Shown: in pieces, positions 6,721-15,803 of the stretch | How positions within the stretch are numbered: the stretch's first letter is position 1 | How the letters are laid out: the number at the start of each line of letters is the position of its first letter | Source: Parasulfuritortus sp049322515 | GTDB taxonomy: Bacteria; Pseudomonadota; Gammaproteobacteria; Burkholderiales; Thiobacillaceae | Direction: 5' to 3' | NCBI GenBank assembly: GCA_049322515.1 | Contig: JBMOQW010000031.1 | Coordinates: forward strand, 1-64,000 | DNA length: 64,000 nt | Notes under the pieces: model-generated | Databases searched by the model: none | Told to the model about the DNA's origin: nothing | What the model saw: only the letters and a program-made list of their open reading frames with translations | Made by a program: the position numbers and the translations under genes

Positions 6721-8172
6721 ATGAGCCACTACCTGCCGCTTTCCCGCGTTGCTCGCCTGGTCGGCGAATCACGTGCTGCCTTGCAGAAGCTGATCCATGA
6801 CGGCCAGTTGCAGACCTTCGACGGCCAGATCGAGCTGGACGAGCTGCTGCGCGTGTTTCCCGACGTCAAATGGCAGGATGACGGCGAATACGAGCATGTC
6901 GAGGAGATCAAGCGCAAGGCCTTCGGCAAGCGTGTCTATGAACGGGCGCTGCCGGACAAGGAAGTGCTGGCGCAGCGATTGTTCGAGCTGGGCAAGGAGT
7001 ACGCGGCCGCCAAGTCCCTGCTGCTCCATTATGGCCGGGTGTTCGGCTGGCTGGACGTGCGTCTGGAAGACCTGTCGGAAGCCGATCCCCATGCCTCGGA
7101 CGCCATGCTGGCGCTCAAGATCTGGCTGCGCCAGCAGCTCGACTCGGCGCCCGCCGAGGCTGGGCGCGGCGAGGCCATCCTGGCCGAGGAGAGTGTCATG
7201 CGGGTGATGTCGGTGCGGGTGGTGGTGCAGCCGTCCGGGCATGAATTTTTCGTCGAGGGCAACGACACCATCCTGGAGGCCGCGTTGCGCGCCGGGATTC
7301 CGCTCGATTACGGGTGTAGCAACGGCAATTGCGGTGATTGCAAGGTGCGCCTCGTCTCCGGCCAAATCACCAAGGTGCATCCGCATGACTACCCACTCAA
7401 GGAAGCCGACAAGGCCGCCGGTGCTTTCCTGATGTGTTCCTATACGGCGGTCACCGACGCGGTGATCGAGGCCCGGGTGGCTGGCGCCGACGACATCCCC
7501 GAGCAGACCCTCCCTACCCGGGTGAAGGCGGTCGAACCGCTCGGCGAGAACCTCGTTGCCCTGCACCTGACCACTCCGCGCAGCCAGCGCCTGCGCTTCC
7601 TGGCCGGGCAGCGGGTGACCCTGGGCCTGGGCGACCTGGAGGCGGAATACGCCATTGCCAGTTGCCCATGCGAGGACCGCCACATCGAATTGCACATCCG
7701 GCGCGACAACCGCCCCTTCAGCCGGCGCGTGTTCGAGGACCTGCGCAAGGAGGCCCCGGTCAGCTTGACCGGTCCGCGTGGCCGCTTCGTGATCAAGATG
7801 GAGTCACGCCGGCCGGTCCTGTTCGTCGCGGTCGACGAGGGCTTTGCGCCGATCAAGAGCCTGATCCAGCATGCCATGTCGCTGGAGATGGCCGAGCAGA
7901 TGGATCTTTGCTGGATAGCCGTCGATCTGCCACATTACCAGGACAACCTTTGCCGGGCCTGGACCGATGCCCTCGACAACTTCAACTATCGCCCACTGGC
8001 CGCTGTCGATGGCGCCGAAGCCAATGTCGCCGCAGTGATGGCCGGCTACGCCGACCTGAGGCGATATGACCTTTATGCTGCCGGCCCCGCCGATTTCCTC
8101 GAACGGCTGCGCGTGGCGGCCCTGGCGCGCGGCCTCGATCCGTTAGGGTGGCACGGGGAAATCGTTCTCTGA
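6721..8172 (+). CDS. HTH-like / 2Fe-2S ferredoxin / flavin reductase fusion
   Basis: A 483-residue protein starting at ATG 6721 (MSHYLPLSRVARLVGESRAAL). Residues 1-45 look like a MerR/excisionase-type helix-turn-helix, followed by a charged, helical region to about residue 160. Residues about 163-255 are a plant-type 2Fe-2S ferredoxin domain with cysteines C199, C204, C207 and C239. The remainder resembles a ferredoxin-NADP reductase module: an AEYAIASCPC stretch stands where the flavin-binding RxYS motif is expected, and DEGFAPIKS replaces the usual GTGIAP. Databases often label such C-terminal halves CDP-6-deoxy-glucoseen reductase-like. The N-terminal extension is unusual and suggests a redox-linked regulator or a partner-binding domain. 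The physiological acceptor is unknown. A ParA-like gene follows after 40 bases. Confidence 0.8.
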   Translation: MSHYLPLSRVARLVGESRAALQKLIHDGQLQTFDGQIELDELLRVFPDVKWQDDGEYEHVEEIKRKAFGKRVYERALPDKEVLAQRLFELGKEYAAAKSLLLHYGRVFGWLDVRLEDLSEADPHASDAMLALKIWLRQQLDSAPAEAGRGEAILAEESVMRVMSVRVVVQPSGHEFFVEGNDTILEAALRAGIPLDYGCSNGNCGDCKVRLVSGQITKVHPHDYPLKEADKAAGAFLMCSYTAVTDAVIEARVAGADDIPEQTLPTRVKAVEPLGENLVALHLTTPRSQRLRFLAGQRVTLGLGDLEAEYAIASCPCEDRHIELHIRRDNRPFSRRVFEDLRKEAPVSLTGPRGRFVIKMESRRPVLFVAVDEGFAPIKSLIQHAMSLEMAEQMDLCWIAVDLPHYQDNLCRAWTDALDNFNYRPLAAVDGAEANVAAVMAGYADLRRYDLYAAGPADFLERLRVAALARGLDPLGWHGEIVL

Positions 8173-8212
8173 TACCCTCCGCATCTTGGATTTTTGAAGT
8201 GCGGATCAGAAC

Positions 8213-8866
8213 ATGAGCGCTCGTATCATCGCGGTGGTCAACCAGAAGGGGGGCGCCGGCAAGAGCACCCTGGCCATGCTCCTGGCCGGCAGCCTGGCCG
8301 AGGACGGCCGCCGGGTCCTGGTGGCCGATGCCGACCCGCAAAACACGGCCTATCGATGGGCGACCGCCGGCGCGGGCTTTCCGGCCGATGTCGAGGATGT
8401 CTCCGAGCACCACGACAAGCTCCGCAAGCACCTCAAGAAGCAAGCCGAGGCTTACGACTACATCGTCATCGACACGCCGCCGGCGGCCACTGCCGCGGTC
8501 ACCGCGAGTGCGCTGCGGGTGGCACATCTGGCCCTGGTGCCGGTGATTCCGTCGCCGCCCGACCTGTGGGCCAGCCTGCGCATCCGCGAAGCCATCGAGG
8601 CCGCCCAAGCCGACAAGAACCCCGACTTGATTGCCCGCCTGATGGTCAACCAGGCGCAATTGAACACCGTCCTCGCGCGCGAAGTGCTGGCCCTGCTGCC
8701 TGAATTCGGCATCCCGATGCTGGCGGCGCAACTCAAGAGCCGGACCGCCTACCGCCAGTGCGCCGCCCTGGGCACTGGCATCGCCGCGCTGGGCAGCCGT
8801 GCCGCCCTGGCCAGCCTGGAAGTCGAAGCGCTACGCCGGGAAGTGCAGTATTTGCTCGCGGTTTGA
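8213..8866 (+). CDS. ParA/MinD-type P-loop ATPase
   Basis: A 217-residue protein beginning MSARIIAVVNQKGGAGKSTL, with the deviant Walker A motif KGGxGKST (residues 12-19), a DADPQNTAYRW box and a YIVIDTPPAATAA Walker B region. ParA-type ATPases use ATP-dependent dimerisation to position DNA or protein complexes. No parB gene or obvious centromere-like repeat lies alongside, so this is an orphan ParA that probably positions a protein cargo or has a regulatory role. It lies 40 bases downstream of the ferredoxin-reductase fusion in the same orientation, suggesting a shared transcript. Confidence 0.85.
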   Translation: MSARIIAVVNQKGGAGKSTLAMLLAGSLAEDGRRVLVADADPQNTAYRWATAGAGFPADVEDVSEHHDKLRKHLKKQAEAYDYIVIDTPPAATAAVTASALRVAHLALVPVIPSPPDLWASLRIREAIEAAQADKNPDLIARLMVNQAQLNTVLAREVLALLPEFGIPMLAAQLKSRTAYRQCAALGTGIAALGSRAALASLEVEALRREVQYLLAV

Positions 8867-8879
8867 TCGGGCATGCCAG

Positions 8880-9734
8880 TTACATGAAGGTTAGGGTTTC
8901 AGTACAGCCATTTCCCCAGTCGTCCATGATCGAGCCACTCAACTTGTTGCTCACGCGTCGTAAACTGCTGGCAGTGCTGCTTATCGATCGACCGCCATTC
9001 GAGCATGTTTGGTACCCAGTCATATGGAAGCCATCGGTGCTGTTGCCTGAAGTCGGGACCAGTTGGTAGGTGCAGGCGAGACTGCCGAAATTCGCATTGA
9101 TCTTGATGCCTGCACCGCTTTGGGTCACGGTGAAGGTCGTGGATGTGATCGTTGAGCCACTACACGTCCCAGAGAAGGCGTCCATATATCCCTGTGAATA
9201 GGTGCCAGCCATTACGGAGGCGTCCAAACGGCTTCCCTCGGTGATCTGGGTCACCATGAAATTCTGGACTGACTGAACCCACTCAACCTTGGCTGTTTTA
9301 CCCGCCGAGGGAAAATTTGGCAGGTCGAAACTGCGATTCGCGCCGCTTAGCCACGCTGTTCCTCCGGAACGCAGCGTGGTGATGTGGTGGCTACCGAGCA
9401 GAGTCCCATCGGCATATACGGAAACGGTGTGATTGCCCGGCGCGAGATTGTTCCAGTTGTAAAGCAAGGAGTAGCCAGTTTTATCATGACCACAGATTGC
9501 CGCGGTACTCGGCAGGGTAGTGCCTGCGCCAGCTTTTCCGATGGAGGCGCCATCGATAAGAACTTCGATGTTATTTGATGTGCAATGGTAGCCTGAGATC
9601 ACGCTGACACCGGAAACAAGGCTCCCGTCGACCGGTGTGCCCAAGACCCCGCTTTCCGCGCTCAGTGCGGCCACTGGAAAACAGGCGAGGGCGCCAAGGG
9701 TGATCGTAAATGTTCGATGAAAAGCAAAACTCAT
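8880..9734 (-). CDS. Secreted protein, paralogue of the adjacent gene
   Basis: A protein of about 284 residues starting at ATG 9734, chosen because a GGAG lies eight bases upstream. Residues 1-27 (MSFAFHRTFTITLGALACF and so on to ALSAES) form a signal peptide. The next about 120 residues (VLGTPVDGSLVSGVSVISGY, HCTSNNIEVLIDGASIG, NWNNLAPGNHTVSVYADG) closely match the upstream gene at 9812-10762 and look like a beta-rich, Ig-like fold. The C-terminal part is also cysteine-containing (FSGTCSGSTITSTTFTV, SLACTYQLV) but more divergent. I do not recognise a named family; an extracytoplasmic binding or surface role is an inference. It is convergent with the ParA-like gene, 13 bases away. Confidence 0.72.
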   Translation of the reverse strand: MSFAFHRTFTITLGALACFPVAALSAESGVLGTPVDGSLVSGVSVISGYHCTSNNIEVLIDGASIGKAGAGTTLPSTAAICGHDKTGYSLLYNWNNLAPGNHTVSVYADGTLLGSHHITTLRSGGTAWLSGANRSFDLPNFPSAGKTAKVEWVQSVQNFMVTQITEGSRLDASVMAGTYSQGYMDAFSGTCSGSTITSTTFTVTQSGAGIKINANFGSLACTYQLVPTSGNSTDGFHMTGYQTCSNGGRSISSTASSLRRVSNKLSGSIMDDWGNGCTETLTFM

Positions 9735-9811
9735 GAATGCGACTCCGCTGACCGAGACGTGGTAATGCAAGGATTTGGATTGCTCTGCGAGTTGATGAAT
9801 ATCGCGTGTGT

Positions 9812-10762
9812 CTAATGGAATGACAGGCGCTCGCGGCAGTTATGGATCAGATCGCCACCCCAGTTGAGGTAGAGATCGCCTCGCAGTTCTTTGAGATGCG
9901 CGTCGTAGCGAAGACGTTCGCTACTTGCCTTGATGGTCATGCCCGTACCGTTACTGAAATAACAGGTGGCTGTACCGGTGGTCGTGAATCCGGAGCTTGG
10001 GTTGCCGGATGCATTGCCAAGGGTCAACGTGCAATCAAACAATTTTAACGTGGCAACATTGCCATCAGTGACGATGTCGATTTCGACATCGTCAATCAAG
10101 TCATGGCCGGAACAACTGCCTGTGAACGAGGTGCTGATCGATGCGCCGCGATGGCGGCCTGCGAGGCTCGACAAGTCTTCGCCCGAGGAGCCGAGTCTGG
10201 ATATCTCGGTGACTACGAAGTTCTGCAGGGGTTGTGACCACTCGAGGGTGGCCTGGTCGCCGACTACCGGGAAATCCAAGGTGGTGATTTGTTTGCTGAC
10301 GCCACTTAACCAGGGCTCTCCACCTGACCGAACCGAGTAAATCGTGTTTGAGCCAATCAACTGGCCATTGGCATAGGCGGATACGACGTGGTTTCCTTCA
10401 GGAAGGTTATTAAAGTTGTACAACAAGGCAAATCCGGTATCGACGCGTCCGCAAATGGCCTGGGTGCCAAGCAAGGTCGTACCTGCACCAGCCAATCCAA
10501 TCGAAACACCATCTATAAAGACCTCGATGTTCTTGGACGTGCAGTGGTAGCCAGAGATGACACTGACCCCGGAAATGGTACTGCCTTTGGCCGGTGTGCC
10601 AAGCACTGCAGTCTCGCTGCTATGGGCGAAGGGGGCACCAATGAGCATGCACATTAGGCAAATGCCGTTGGCGATGGGTGCCAATGAAACGGATCGTTGA
10701 CAGCGGCTGTTGCCTCGATGGTGTGGCTGTGAAATGGCCTGTGCAGCCAATGGGATCTTCAT
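9812..10762 (-). CDS. Secreted protein, paralogue of the adjacent gene
   Basis: The longer upstream frame is trimmed to ATG 10762 (MKIPLAAQAISQ) because a GGGAG ribosome binding site precedes it; the product is about 316 residues. A long N-region precedes the hydrophobic IANGICLMCMLIGAPFAHS segment, so it is exported with an unusual leader. The region VLGTPAKGSTISGVSVISGY, HCTSKNIEVFIDGVSIG, NFNNLPEGNHVVSAYANG is nearly the same as in the neighbour. The C-terminal half keeps only the cysteine placement (FTGSCSGHDL, LFDCTLTLG, GTATCYFSNG). This pair is a clear tandem duplication followed by divergence of the C-terminal half. Function unknown. Confidence 0.72.
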   Translation of the reverse strand: MKIPLAAQAISQPHHRGNSRCQRSVSLAPIANGICLMCMLIGAPFAHSSETAVLGTPAKGSTISGVSVISGYHCTSKNIEVFIDGVSIGLAGAGTTLLGTQAICGRVDTGFALLYNFNNLPEGNHVVSAYANGQLIGSNTIYSVRSGGEPWLSGVSKQITTLDFPVVGDQATLEWSQPLQNFVVTEISRLGSSGEDLSSLAGRHRGASISTSFTGSCSGHDLIDDVEIDIVTDGNVATLKLFDCTLTLGNASGNPSSGFTTTGTATCYFSNGTGMTIKASSERLRYDAHLKELRGDLYLNWGGDLIHNCRERLSFH

Positions 10763-11032
10763 GGTGTGGCTCCCTGTTGAACAAGGCAACGTGCCTAAGT
10801 CATCTCGGGGCGCGCACCTTTGCGGGTGCGTTGAAACATGGGGATTCGAGATGACCACACTCAGTGGTGTGGCATCACGAAATTAATGGAACGACGTGAT
10901 GGCCGCCAAAGTGATTTCGTCCCAAGGATATTGGTATTTACAGACCACCGCCTGCCCAGTCTGGTGATATCGGACTAATGGCGCGGGGTGGCGCATGCAA
11001 GGGGCAGACATTGCTCAAAATTAGATTGGGCC
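10763..11032. other. Non-coding gap upstream of the secreted paralogues
   Basis: No convincing gene is seen. The stretch is more A/T-rich than its neighbours and holds two short inverted repeats, CCACAC/GTGTGG near 10855-10872 and CATCACG/CGTGATG near 10872-10905. It presumably contains the promoter for the minus-strand secreted-protein genes and the end of the hybrid kinase transcript. I could not assign -35/-10 elements with confidence. Confidence 0.4.
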
Positions 11033-13321
11033 TTACCGGACGCTCAACCAAGTCAAAAGGATGCGGTAGAACCGCGCCGGGTCGATCGGCTTGCTGGCGA
11101 AATCGTTCATTCCCGCTTCCAGGCAGCGGGCGCGGTCTTCAGAGAAGGCGTTCGCGGTCATCGCGATGATCGGCCAATGGGCCCGGCCGGGTAGGGCGCG
11201 GATGCGCCGGGTCGCTTCCAGGCCATCCATGTTGGGCATTTGCATGTCCATCAGGATCAGGTCGTACGTTGTTTGCCCAGCTTTGGTCACGGCTTCGATG
11301 CCGTCCTCGGCATAGTCGGCGCGCAGGCCGACATCTTCCAGTAGCGCCAGGGTGATTTCCCTGTTGATGGGTTCATCCTCGGCCAGGAGGATGCGCCGGC
11401 CATGGGCCACCTGGCGAAGCGATTGCTCGACGTCGGCGATCGGGTCATTGGTCTTTGGGGTCGATTCGGCGACTGTCTTGAGTCTCGCCGTGAACCAGAA
11501 CGTGCTGCCCAGGCCTGGCGTACTGCGTACGCCGGCTTCGCCGCCCATGGCCTGGGCGAACTTGGCGGTGATGGCGAGGCCGAGTCCCGTGCCACCGTAC
11601 TTGCGGGTGGTCGAGCTGTCCGCCTGTTCGAAAGCGCTGAACAGGCGGCCCTGGGCCTCGTGGGAAATGCCGACGCCGGTATCGATCACTTCGAATCTGA
11701 GCAGTTGGCTGTCGGCCGAGGTGTCCATGACGCGGGCGCGTAGGGTGACGCTGCCCCGTTCGGTGAACTTGATGGCGTTGCCGGCATAGTTGATCAGGGC
11801 TTGTTGCAGGCGGGTCGGGTCGCCGATCAGCTGGGGCAGGGGGGTCGGCAAATCGATGTGCAGGGTGAGGCCTTTCGCGTCGGCCCGATCCTGGAGAATG
11901 GAGCAGACGTTCTCGAATACGCCGCCGAGGTGGAACGGGAGGTTTTCCAGGACCAGCTTGCCGGCCTCGATCTTGGACAGGTCGAGGATGGCATTGATGG
12001 TTTCCAGCAGGTGCTGGCCGGCCGCTTCGAGCTTGCCCATGCGCTCGCTTTGTTCCGCGGTCAGACCGCCCCGGCGGATCAGGCGGGCCATGCCGGCGAT
12101 GGCATTGAGCGGGGTGCGGATTTCGTGGCTCATGTTGGCCAGGAACGCGCTCTTGGCCTGGTTGGCCCGCTCGGCGGCCCGCTTCGCCTCGGCCAGTTCT
12201 GCGGTGCGCTCGGCGACCTGGGTTTCCAGTCCGTGCCGGTAGCGCTCGAGTTCTTGCTCGAGCTGGCGCTTCTCGGTGATGTCTTCCTGGATCGAGATGT
12301 AGTGGGTGATCCGGCCATCCGGCTGGCGGAGCGGGGTGATGATGGCGGCCTGGATGATCTCGCCGCCGTCCTGGCGCCGGTTGAAGAATTCGCCGCGCCA
12401 GGCGTTGCCGTGGCGCAGGGCCTTGTCAAGTTCGTCGAAGGTCGCGGGTGGGGTGTTGCCGGAATGCAGAAAGTCCGGGGTACGACCGATCACGGCCGCG
12501 CGCGCATAGCCGGTCTGGTTGACGAATGCTTGGTTGACGTATTCGATGCGCTGATCGGTGTTGGTGATGATGATGCTCTCCGGGCTTTGCTCGACGGCCA
12601 GGGAAAACAGGCGCAAGGAGGCTTCGGCCTGGCGGCGTTCGTCGATTTCCCGGGTCAGGGCCTCGTGTTGGCGGCGCAGGTCGCTGCGCATATTGGCGAA
12701 GCTGTGCACCAGGGTGCCCAATACGTCCTGGCCGGCCACCGGCAGCGGCGCCTCGTAATTGTGCCGGGCCAGTTCGGTGGCGGCTTCGGAAAGTCGGCGC
12801 AAGGGTCGATGGATGCCGCGCTCGACCACGATCCATAGGGCGAGCATGGTGCCGGTCAGGATGACCACCAGCCAAACGCTGGTGCGGAAGTATTCCTGCT
12901 TCTGAAGCACCATGTAGGGCGCCATGTCGTACTCGGCACGCAAGGTGCCCAGGGTCCGTCCCGCCGAGCGCAGCGGCACTTCCAGGGTCCTGGGGTCGCC
13001 CGGGGTGGTGGCCTTGGCTTCGGAGCCGAGATAGCGCATCGGGTAGAGCTGCCGGTCTTGGCTGTCGATCAGGGTGATGGCCAGCCAATCCGGGTTTTTT
13101 TCGAGCAGACGATCGAGATTCTCGTTGATGATGTCGAGCTGCTGGCCCATGACCATCGGCAACAAGCTTTCCGCCAGGCTGTCGAGCTGGCGCCGCATCG
13201 ACTGCATCTGGTTGGCCTCGATGTGCGCCAGGGAGCGTTCCAGCCAGAAATGCTGCATGCCCGGGACGACCAAGGCGGCCGCCAGCAAGAGCGGAAGGAG
13301 GAGTTTCCAGCGCAGGGACAC
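11033..13321 (-). CDS. Hybrid sensor histidine kinase (HAMP-PAS-HisKA-HATPase-REC)
   Basis: A 762-residue inner-membrane kinase starting at GTG 13321. Membrane segments at about 8-27 and 157-178 bracket a periplasmic sensor region of about 130 residues. A HAMP-like segment, a PAS domain (about 245-355, with QSPESIIITNTDQRIEYVNQ) and a short coiled coil follow. The phosphoacceptor is H399 in NMSHEIRTPLN. The ATPase N/G boxes (INYAGNAIKF, TGVGISHEA, GGTGLGLAI) are intact, and the receiver domain has D692 in LILMDMQMPNMDG. It lies seven bases downstream of a PhnD-type binding protein, probably its periplasmic partner. A terminal Hpt is absent, so phosphate must pass to a separate protein. Confidence 0.92.
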   Translation of the reverse strand: MSLRWKLLLPLLLAAALVVPGMQHFWLERSLAHIEANQMQSMRRQLDSLAESLLPMVMGQQLDIINENLDRLLEKNPDWLAITLIDSQDRQLYPMRYLGSEAKATTPGDPRTLEVPLRSAGRTLGTLRAEYDMAPYMVLQKQEYFRTSVWLVVILTGTMLALWIVVERGIHRPLRRLSEAATELARHNYEAPLPVAGQDVLGTLVHSFANMRSDLRRQHEALTREIDERRQAEASLRLFSLAVEQSPESIIITNTDQRIEYVNQAFVNQTGYARAAVIGRTPDFLHSGNTPPATFDELDKALRHGNAWRGEFFNRRQDGGEIIQAAIITPLRQPDGRITHYISIQEDITEKRQLEQELERYRHGLETQVAERTAELAEAKRAAERANQAKSAFLANMSHEIRTPLNAIAGMARLIRRGGLTAEQSERMGKLEAAGQHLLETINAILDLSKIEAGKLVLENLPFHLGGVFENVCSILQDRADAKGLTLHIDLPTPLPQLIGDPTRLQQALINYAGNAIKFTERGSVTLRARVMDTSADSQLLRFEVIDTGVGISHEAQGRLFSAFEQADSSTTRKYGGTGLGLAITAKFAQAMGGEAGVRSTPGLGSTFWFTARLKTVAESTPKTNDPIADVEQSLRQVAHGRRILLAEDEPINREITLALLEDVGLRADYAEDGIEAVTKAGQTTYDLILMDMQMPNMDGLEATRRIRALPGRAHWPIIAMTANAFSEDRARCLEAGMNDFASKPIDPARFYRILLTWLSVR

Positions 13322-13328
13322 GGCGGGC

Positions 13329-14159
13329 CTAGGGTTTCAGATAGCGTTCCAGCTTCAGTTCACCGAGGGCCTTGTATTCGGCCGGGGTGGCGGCCACCGC
13401 CTTTTGCATTGGAATCTCGCCCAGCAGCTTGCGTCCCTCCGGCGTGGCGGACAGGTCGATGAACGCTTGCCGGACTTTGGCCCGCAAGGCTTCCGGCACC
13501 CGGGTGTGGGCGGCCAGCGGATGGGAGGGGACTTCCTGGGTCTGGTGCAGCACCCGCAGCGAGCCGCGTACCCGGTCGGGCTGTTCGGTAAAAGTCTTCT
13601 GCACGGAACCGCCGGCATCGGCAAAACCGTTGATGACATGCAGGAACACCGAGCTGTGGGTCTTGGCCAGGACCACTTCGGTCTTGACCTTGAACTGCCG
13701 GTCGAGCTCGGCGCGCATCAGCAGGCTGGCGCCCAGGGCCGACATGGAGGGGACCGCGAGCTTTTTACCCTGCAAGTCCTCGACCTTCTGGTAGGGACTG
13801 TCCTTACGCACCACCAAGAGTCCGCGCAGGGGTTTCTCATCCCGGATCAGCGGCACGTAGGTGTCGAGTACCTGCGGCAGCAGGTAGGGATTGGCGTAGA
13901 TGAAGTCGTACAGGCCACGATGGGCATCGCTTTCGTAGTCACTCACCGAAAGCGAGGTGACCAGTTCGAATTTTGCGCCGGTCCGCTTTTCCAGTGCGTC
14001 GACGATCGGCTGCCAGATGCCAAACAGCATCCGTCGTTCGAACTGCGGAACGACCGAGAAGGTGTAGATGTCCTCTGCACGCAACGGCCAGGCCGCGACG
14101 AGGCATATCAGGACCGCCAGACAGCGGCGGATCAGCGTGTAGGGCAATGTGGTGATCAT
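13329..14159 (-). CDS. PhnD/SsuA-type periplasmic substrate-binding protein
   Basis: A protein of about 276 residues starting at ATG 14159 (MITTLPYTLIRRCLAVLICL), with a signal peptide ending near LRA/ED. FSVVPQFERRMLFGIWQPIV, then YDFIYANPYLLPQVLDTYVP, and the SALGASLLMRAELDRQF to ADAGGSVQKTF region match phosphate/phosphonate ABC-type binding proteins of the PhnD group. No transporter ATPase or permease gene is nearby. The only partner is the hybrid kinase 7 bases downstream, so it likely works as a ligand-presenting sensor rather than for uptake. The ligand cannot be read from the sequence; an oxyanion is the family expectation. Confidence 0.85.
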   Translation of the reverse strand: MITTLPYTLIRRCLAVLICLVAAWPLRAEDIYTFSVVPQFERRMLFGIWQPIVDALEKRTGAKFELVTSLSVSDYESDAHRGLYDFIYANPYLLPQVLDTYVPLIRDEKPLRGLLVVRKDSPYQKVEDLQGKKLAVPSMSALGASLLMRAELDRQFKVKTEVVLAKTHSSVFLHVINGFADAGGSVQKTFTEQPDRVRGSLRVLHQTQEVPSHPLAAHTRVPEALRAKVRQAFIDLSATPEGRKLLGEIPMQKAVAATPAEYKALGELKLERYLKP

Positions 14160-14343
14160 GAGCAAGGCCTGAATCGAAAGAAAGAATACACGGCGGGACG
14201 TCCCGGAATGCCATGGGCTAACCACTGCCACCGGAGCCAGGCGAAGATTATCGGCCCGCGCCTCCTATAACTTTAGGCTAGATTATCCGAGCCGCCTGAT
14301 TCGGTCGATGGTGCGGGCGGACTGGCTGGCGAGCCCGTGAATG

Positions 14344-14356
14344 TGAAATAATTTCA
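14344..14356. promoter_or_regulatory. Palindrome upstream of leuC (candidate operator)
   Basis: TGAAAT-A-ATTTCA is a perfect 6-1-6 palindrome 25 bases before the leuC start, in an otherwise GC-rich leader. It may be a repressor or LysR-type regulator site for the leucine operon. No attenuator-like leader peptide with Leu codons was seen. Confidence 0.4.
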
Positions 14357-14381
14357 ATCTTTTCCAGCGGATTCATAGGCC

Positions 14382-15803
14382 ATGGCACGCACCCTCTACG
14401 ACAAGCTCTGGGACGCCCATGTCGTGCATGTCGAGCCGGACGGCACGGCGCTGCTCTACATCGATCGCCACCTGGTGCACGAAGTCACCAGTCCCCAAGC
14501 CTTCGAGGGCCTCAAGCTGGCGGGCAGAAAACTCTGGCGGATCGATTCCGTGCTGGCCACGCCCGATCACAACGTCCCCACGGCGGCGCGCGAGCAGGGC
14601 ATCACCGATCCGGTGTCGCGCACCCAGGTCGAGACCCTGGATGCCAACTGCGCCGAGTTCGGCCTGAACGAGTTCGACATGCGCGACCGCCGCCAGGGCA
14701 TCGTCCATGTGATCGGTCCGGAGCAAGGCTTCACGCTGCCGGGTACCACCCTGGTGTGCGGTGATTCCCACACCAGCACCCATGGTGCCTTCGCCGCCCT
14801 GGCCTTCGGCATCGGCACCTCCGAAGTGGAACATGTCATGGCCACCCAGTGCCTGTGGCAGAAAAAATCCAAGGCCATGCTGGTCCGGGTCGAGGGCGAA
14901 CTGGGGCCGGGCGTGACCGCCAAGGACATCGTGCTGGCGGTGATCGGTCGCATCGGCACGGCCGGTGGCACGGGGTATGCCATCGAGTTCGGTGGCTCCG
15001 CCATCCGCGCGCTGTCCATGGAGGGCCGCATGACCTTGTGCAACATGGCCATCGAGGCCGGCGCCCGGGCCGGGATGGTGGCGGTCGACGAGCGGACCCT
15101 GGCTTACGTGAAGGGGCGGCCTTTGGCGCCCCAGGGCGAGATCTGGAACAAGGCCGAGGCTTACTGGCGGACCCTGGTCTCCGACCCAGGGGCGCATTTC
15201 GATGCCGTGGTCGACCTCTACGCCGAGGAGATCCAGCCTCAGGTGACCTGGGGCACCTCGCCCGAGATGGTGGTGCCGGTGACCGGCCGGGTGCCCGACC
15301 CCGCCAAGGCGCCCACCCCGGTCAAGAAGGCCGACTGGGAGCGGGCCCTGGAGTACATGGGCCTGAAGGCCCATACCCCGATCTCGGAGATCGCCGTGGA
15401 CCGGGTATTCATCGGTTCCTGCACCAATTCGCGCATCGAGGATCTGTATGCGGCGGCCGAGGTGGTGGGCGTGCTGGCACGTGACGGCCGCAAGGTCGCG
15501 GGCAACGTCAAGCAGGCCCTGGTGGTGCCGGGCTCCGGCCTGGTCAAGGCGCAGGCCGAGGCGGAAGGACTGGACAAGGTTTTCCTCGAGGCCGGTTTCG
15601 AGTGGCGCGAGCCGGGCTGCTCCATGTGCCTGGCCATGAATGCCGACCGGCTGGAGCCGGGCGAGCGCTGCGCCTCGACCTCGAACCGCAATTTCGAGGG
15701 CCGCCAGGGGCAGGGCGGCCGGACCCACCTGGTCAGCCCCGCCATGGCGGCGGCGGCGGCCATGTTTGGACATTTTGTTGACGTGAGGGAGGTCATGCCA
15801 TGA
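14382..15803 (+). CDS. leuC: 3-isopropylmalate dehydratase large subunit
   Basis: Converts 2-isopropylmalate to 3-isopropylmalate with LeuD, the second step of leucine synthesis. The 473-residue protein has the aconitase-family signature: the 4Fe-4S cysteines are seen in FIGSCTNSRIEDL and WREPGCSMCLAMN, and the substrate region VCGDSHTSTHGAFAALAFG is intact. Length is close to E. coli LeuC (466). It is the first gene of a run of about 19 kb on the plus strand. Its stop codon overlaps the start of the small lipoprotein gene by 4 bases. Confidence 0.97.
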   Translation: MARTLYDKLWDAHVVHVEPDGTALLYIDRHLVHEVTSPQAFEGLKLAGRKLWRIDSVLATPDHNVPTAAREQGITDPVSRTQVETLDANCAEFGLNEFDMRDRRQGIVHVIGPEQGFTLPGTTLVCGDSHTSTHGAFAALAFGIGTSEVEHVMATQCLWQKKSKAMLVRVEGELGPGVTAKDIVLAVIGRIGTAGGTGYAIEFGGSAIRALSMEGRMTLCNMAIEAGARAGMVAVDERTLAYVKGRPLAPQGEIWNKAEAYWRTLVSDPGAHFDAVVDLYAEEIQPQVTWGTSPEMVVPVTGRVPDPAKAPTPVKKADWERALEYMGLKAHTPISEIAVDRVFIGSCTNSRIEDLYAAAEVVGVLARDGRKVAGNVKQALVVPGSGLVKAQAEAEGLDKVFLEAGFEWREPGCSMCLAMNADRLEPGERCASTSNRNFEGRQGQGGRTHLVSPAMAAAAAMFGHFVDVREVMP

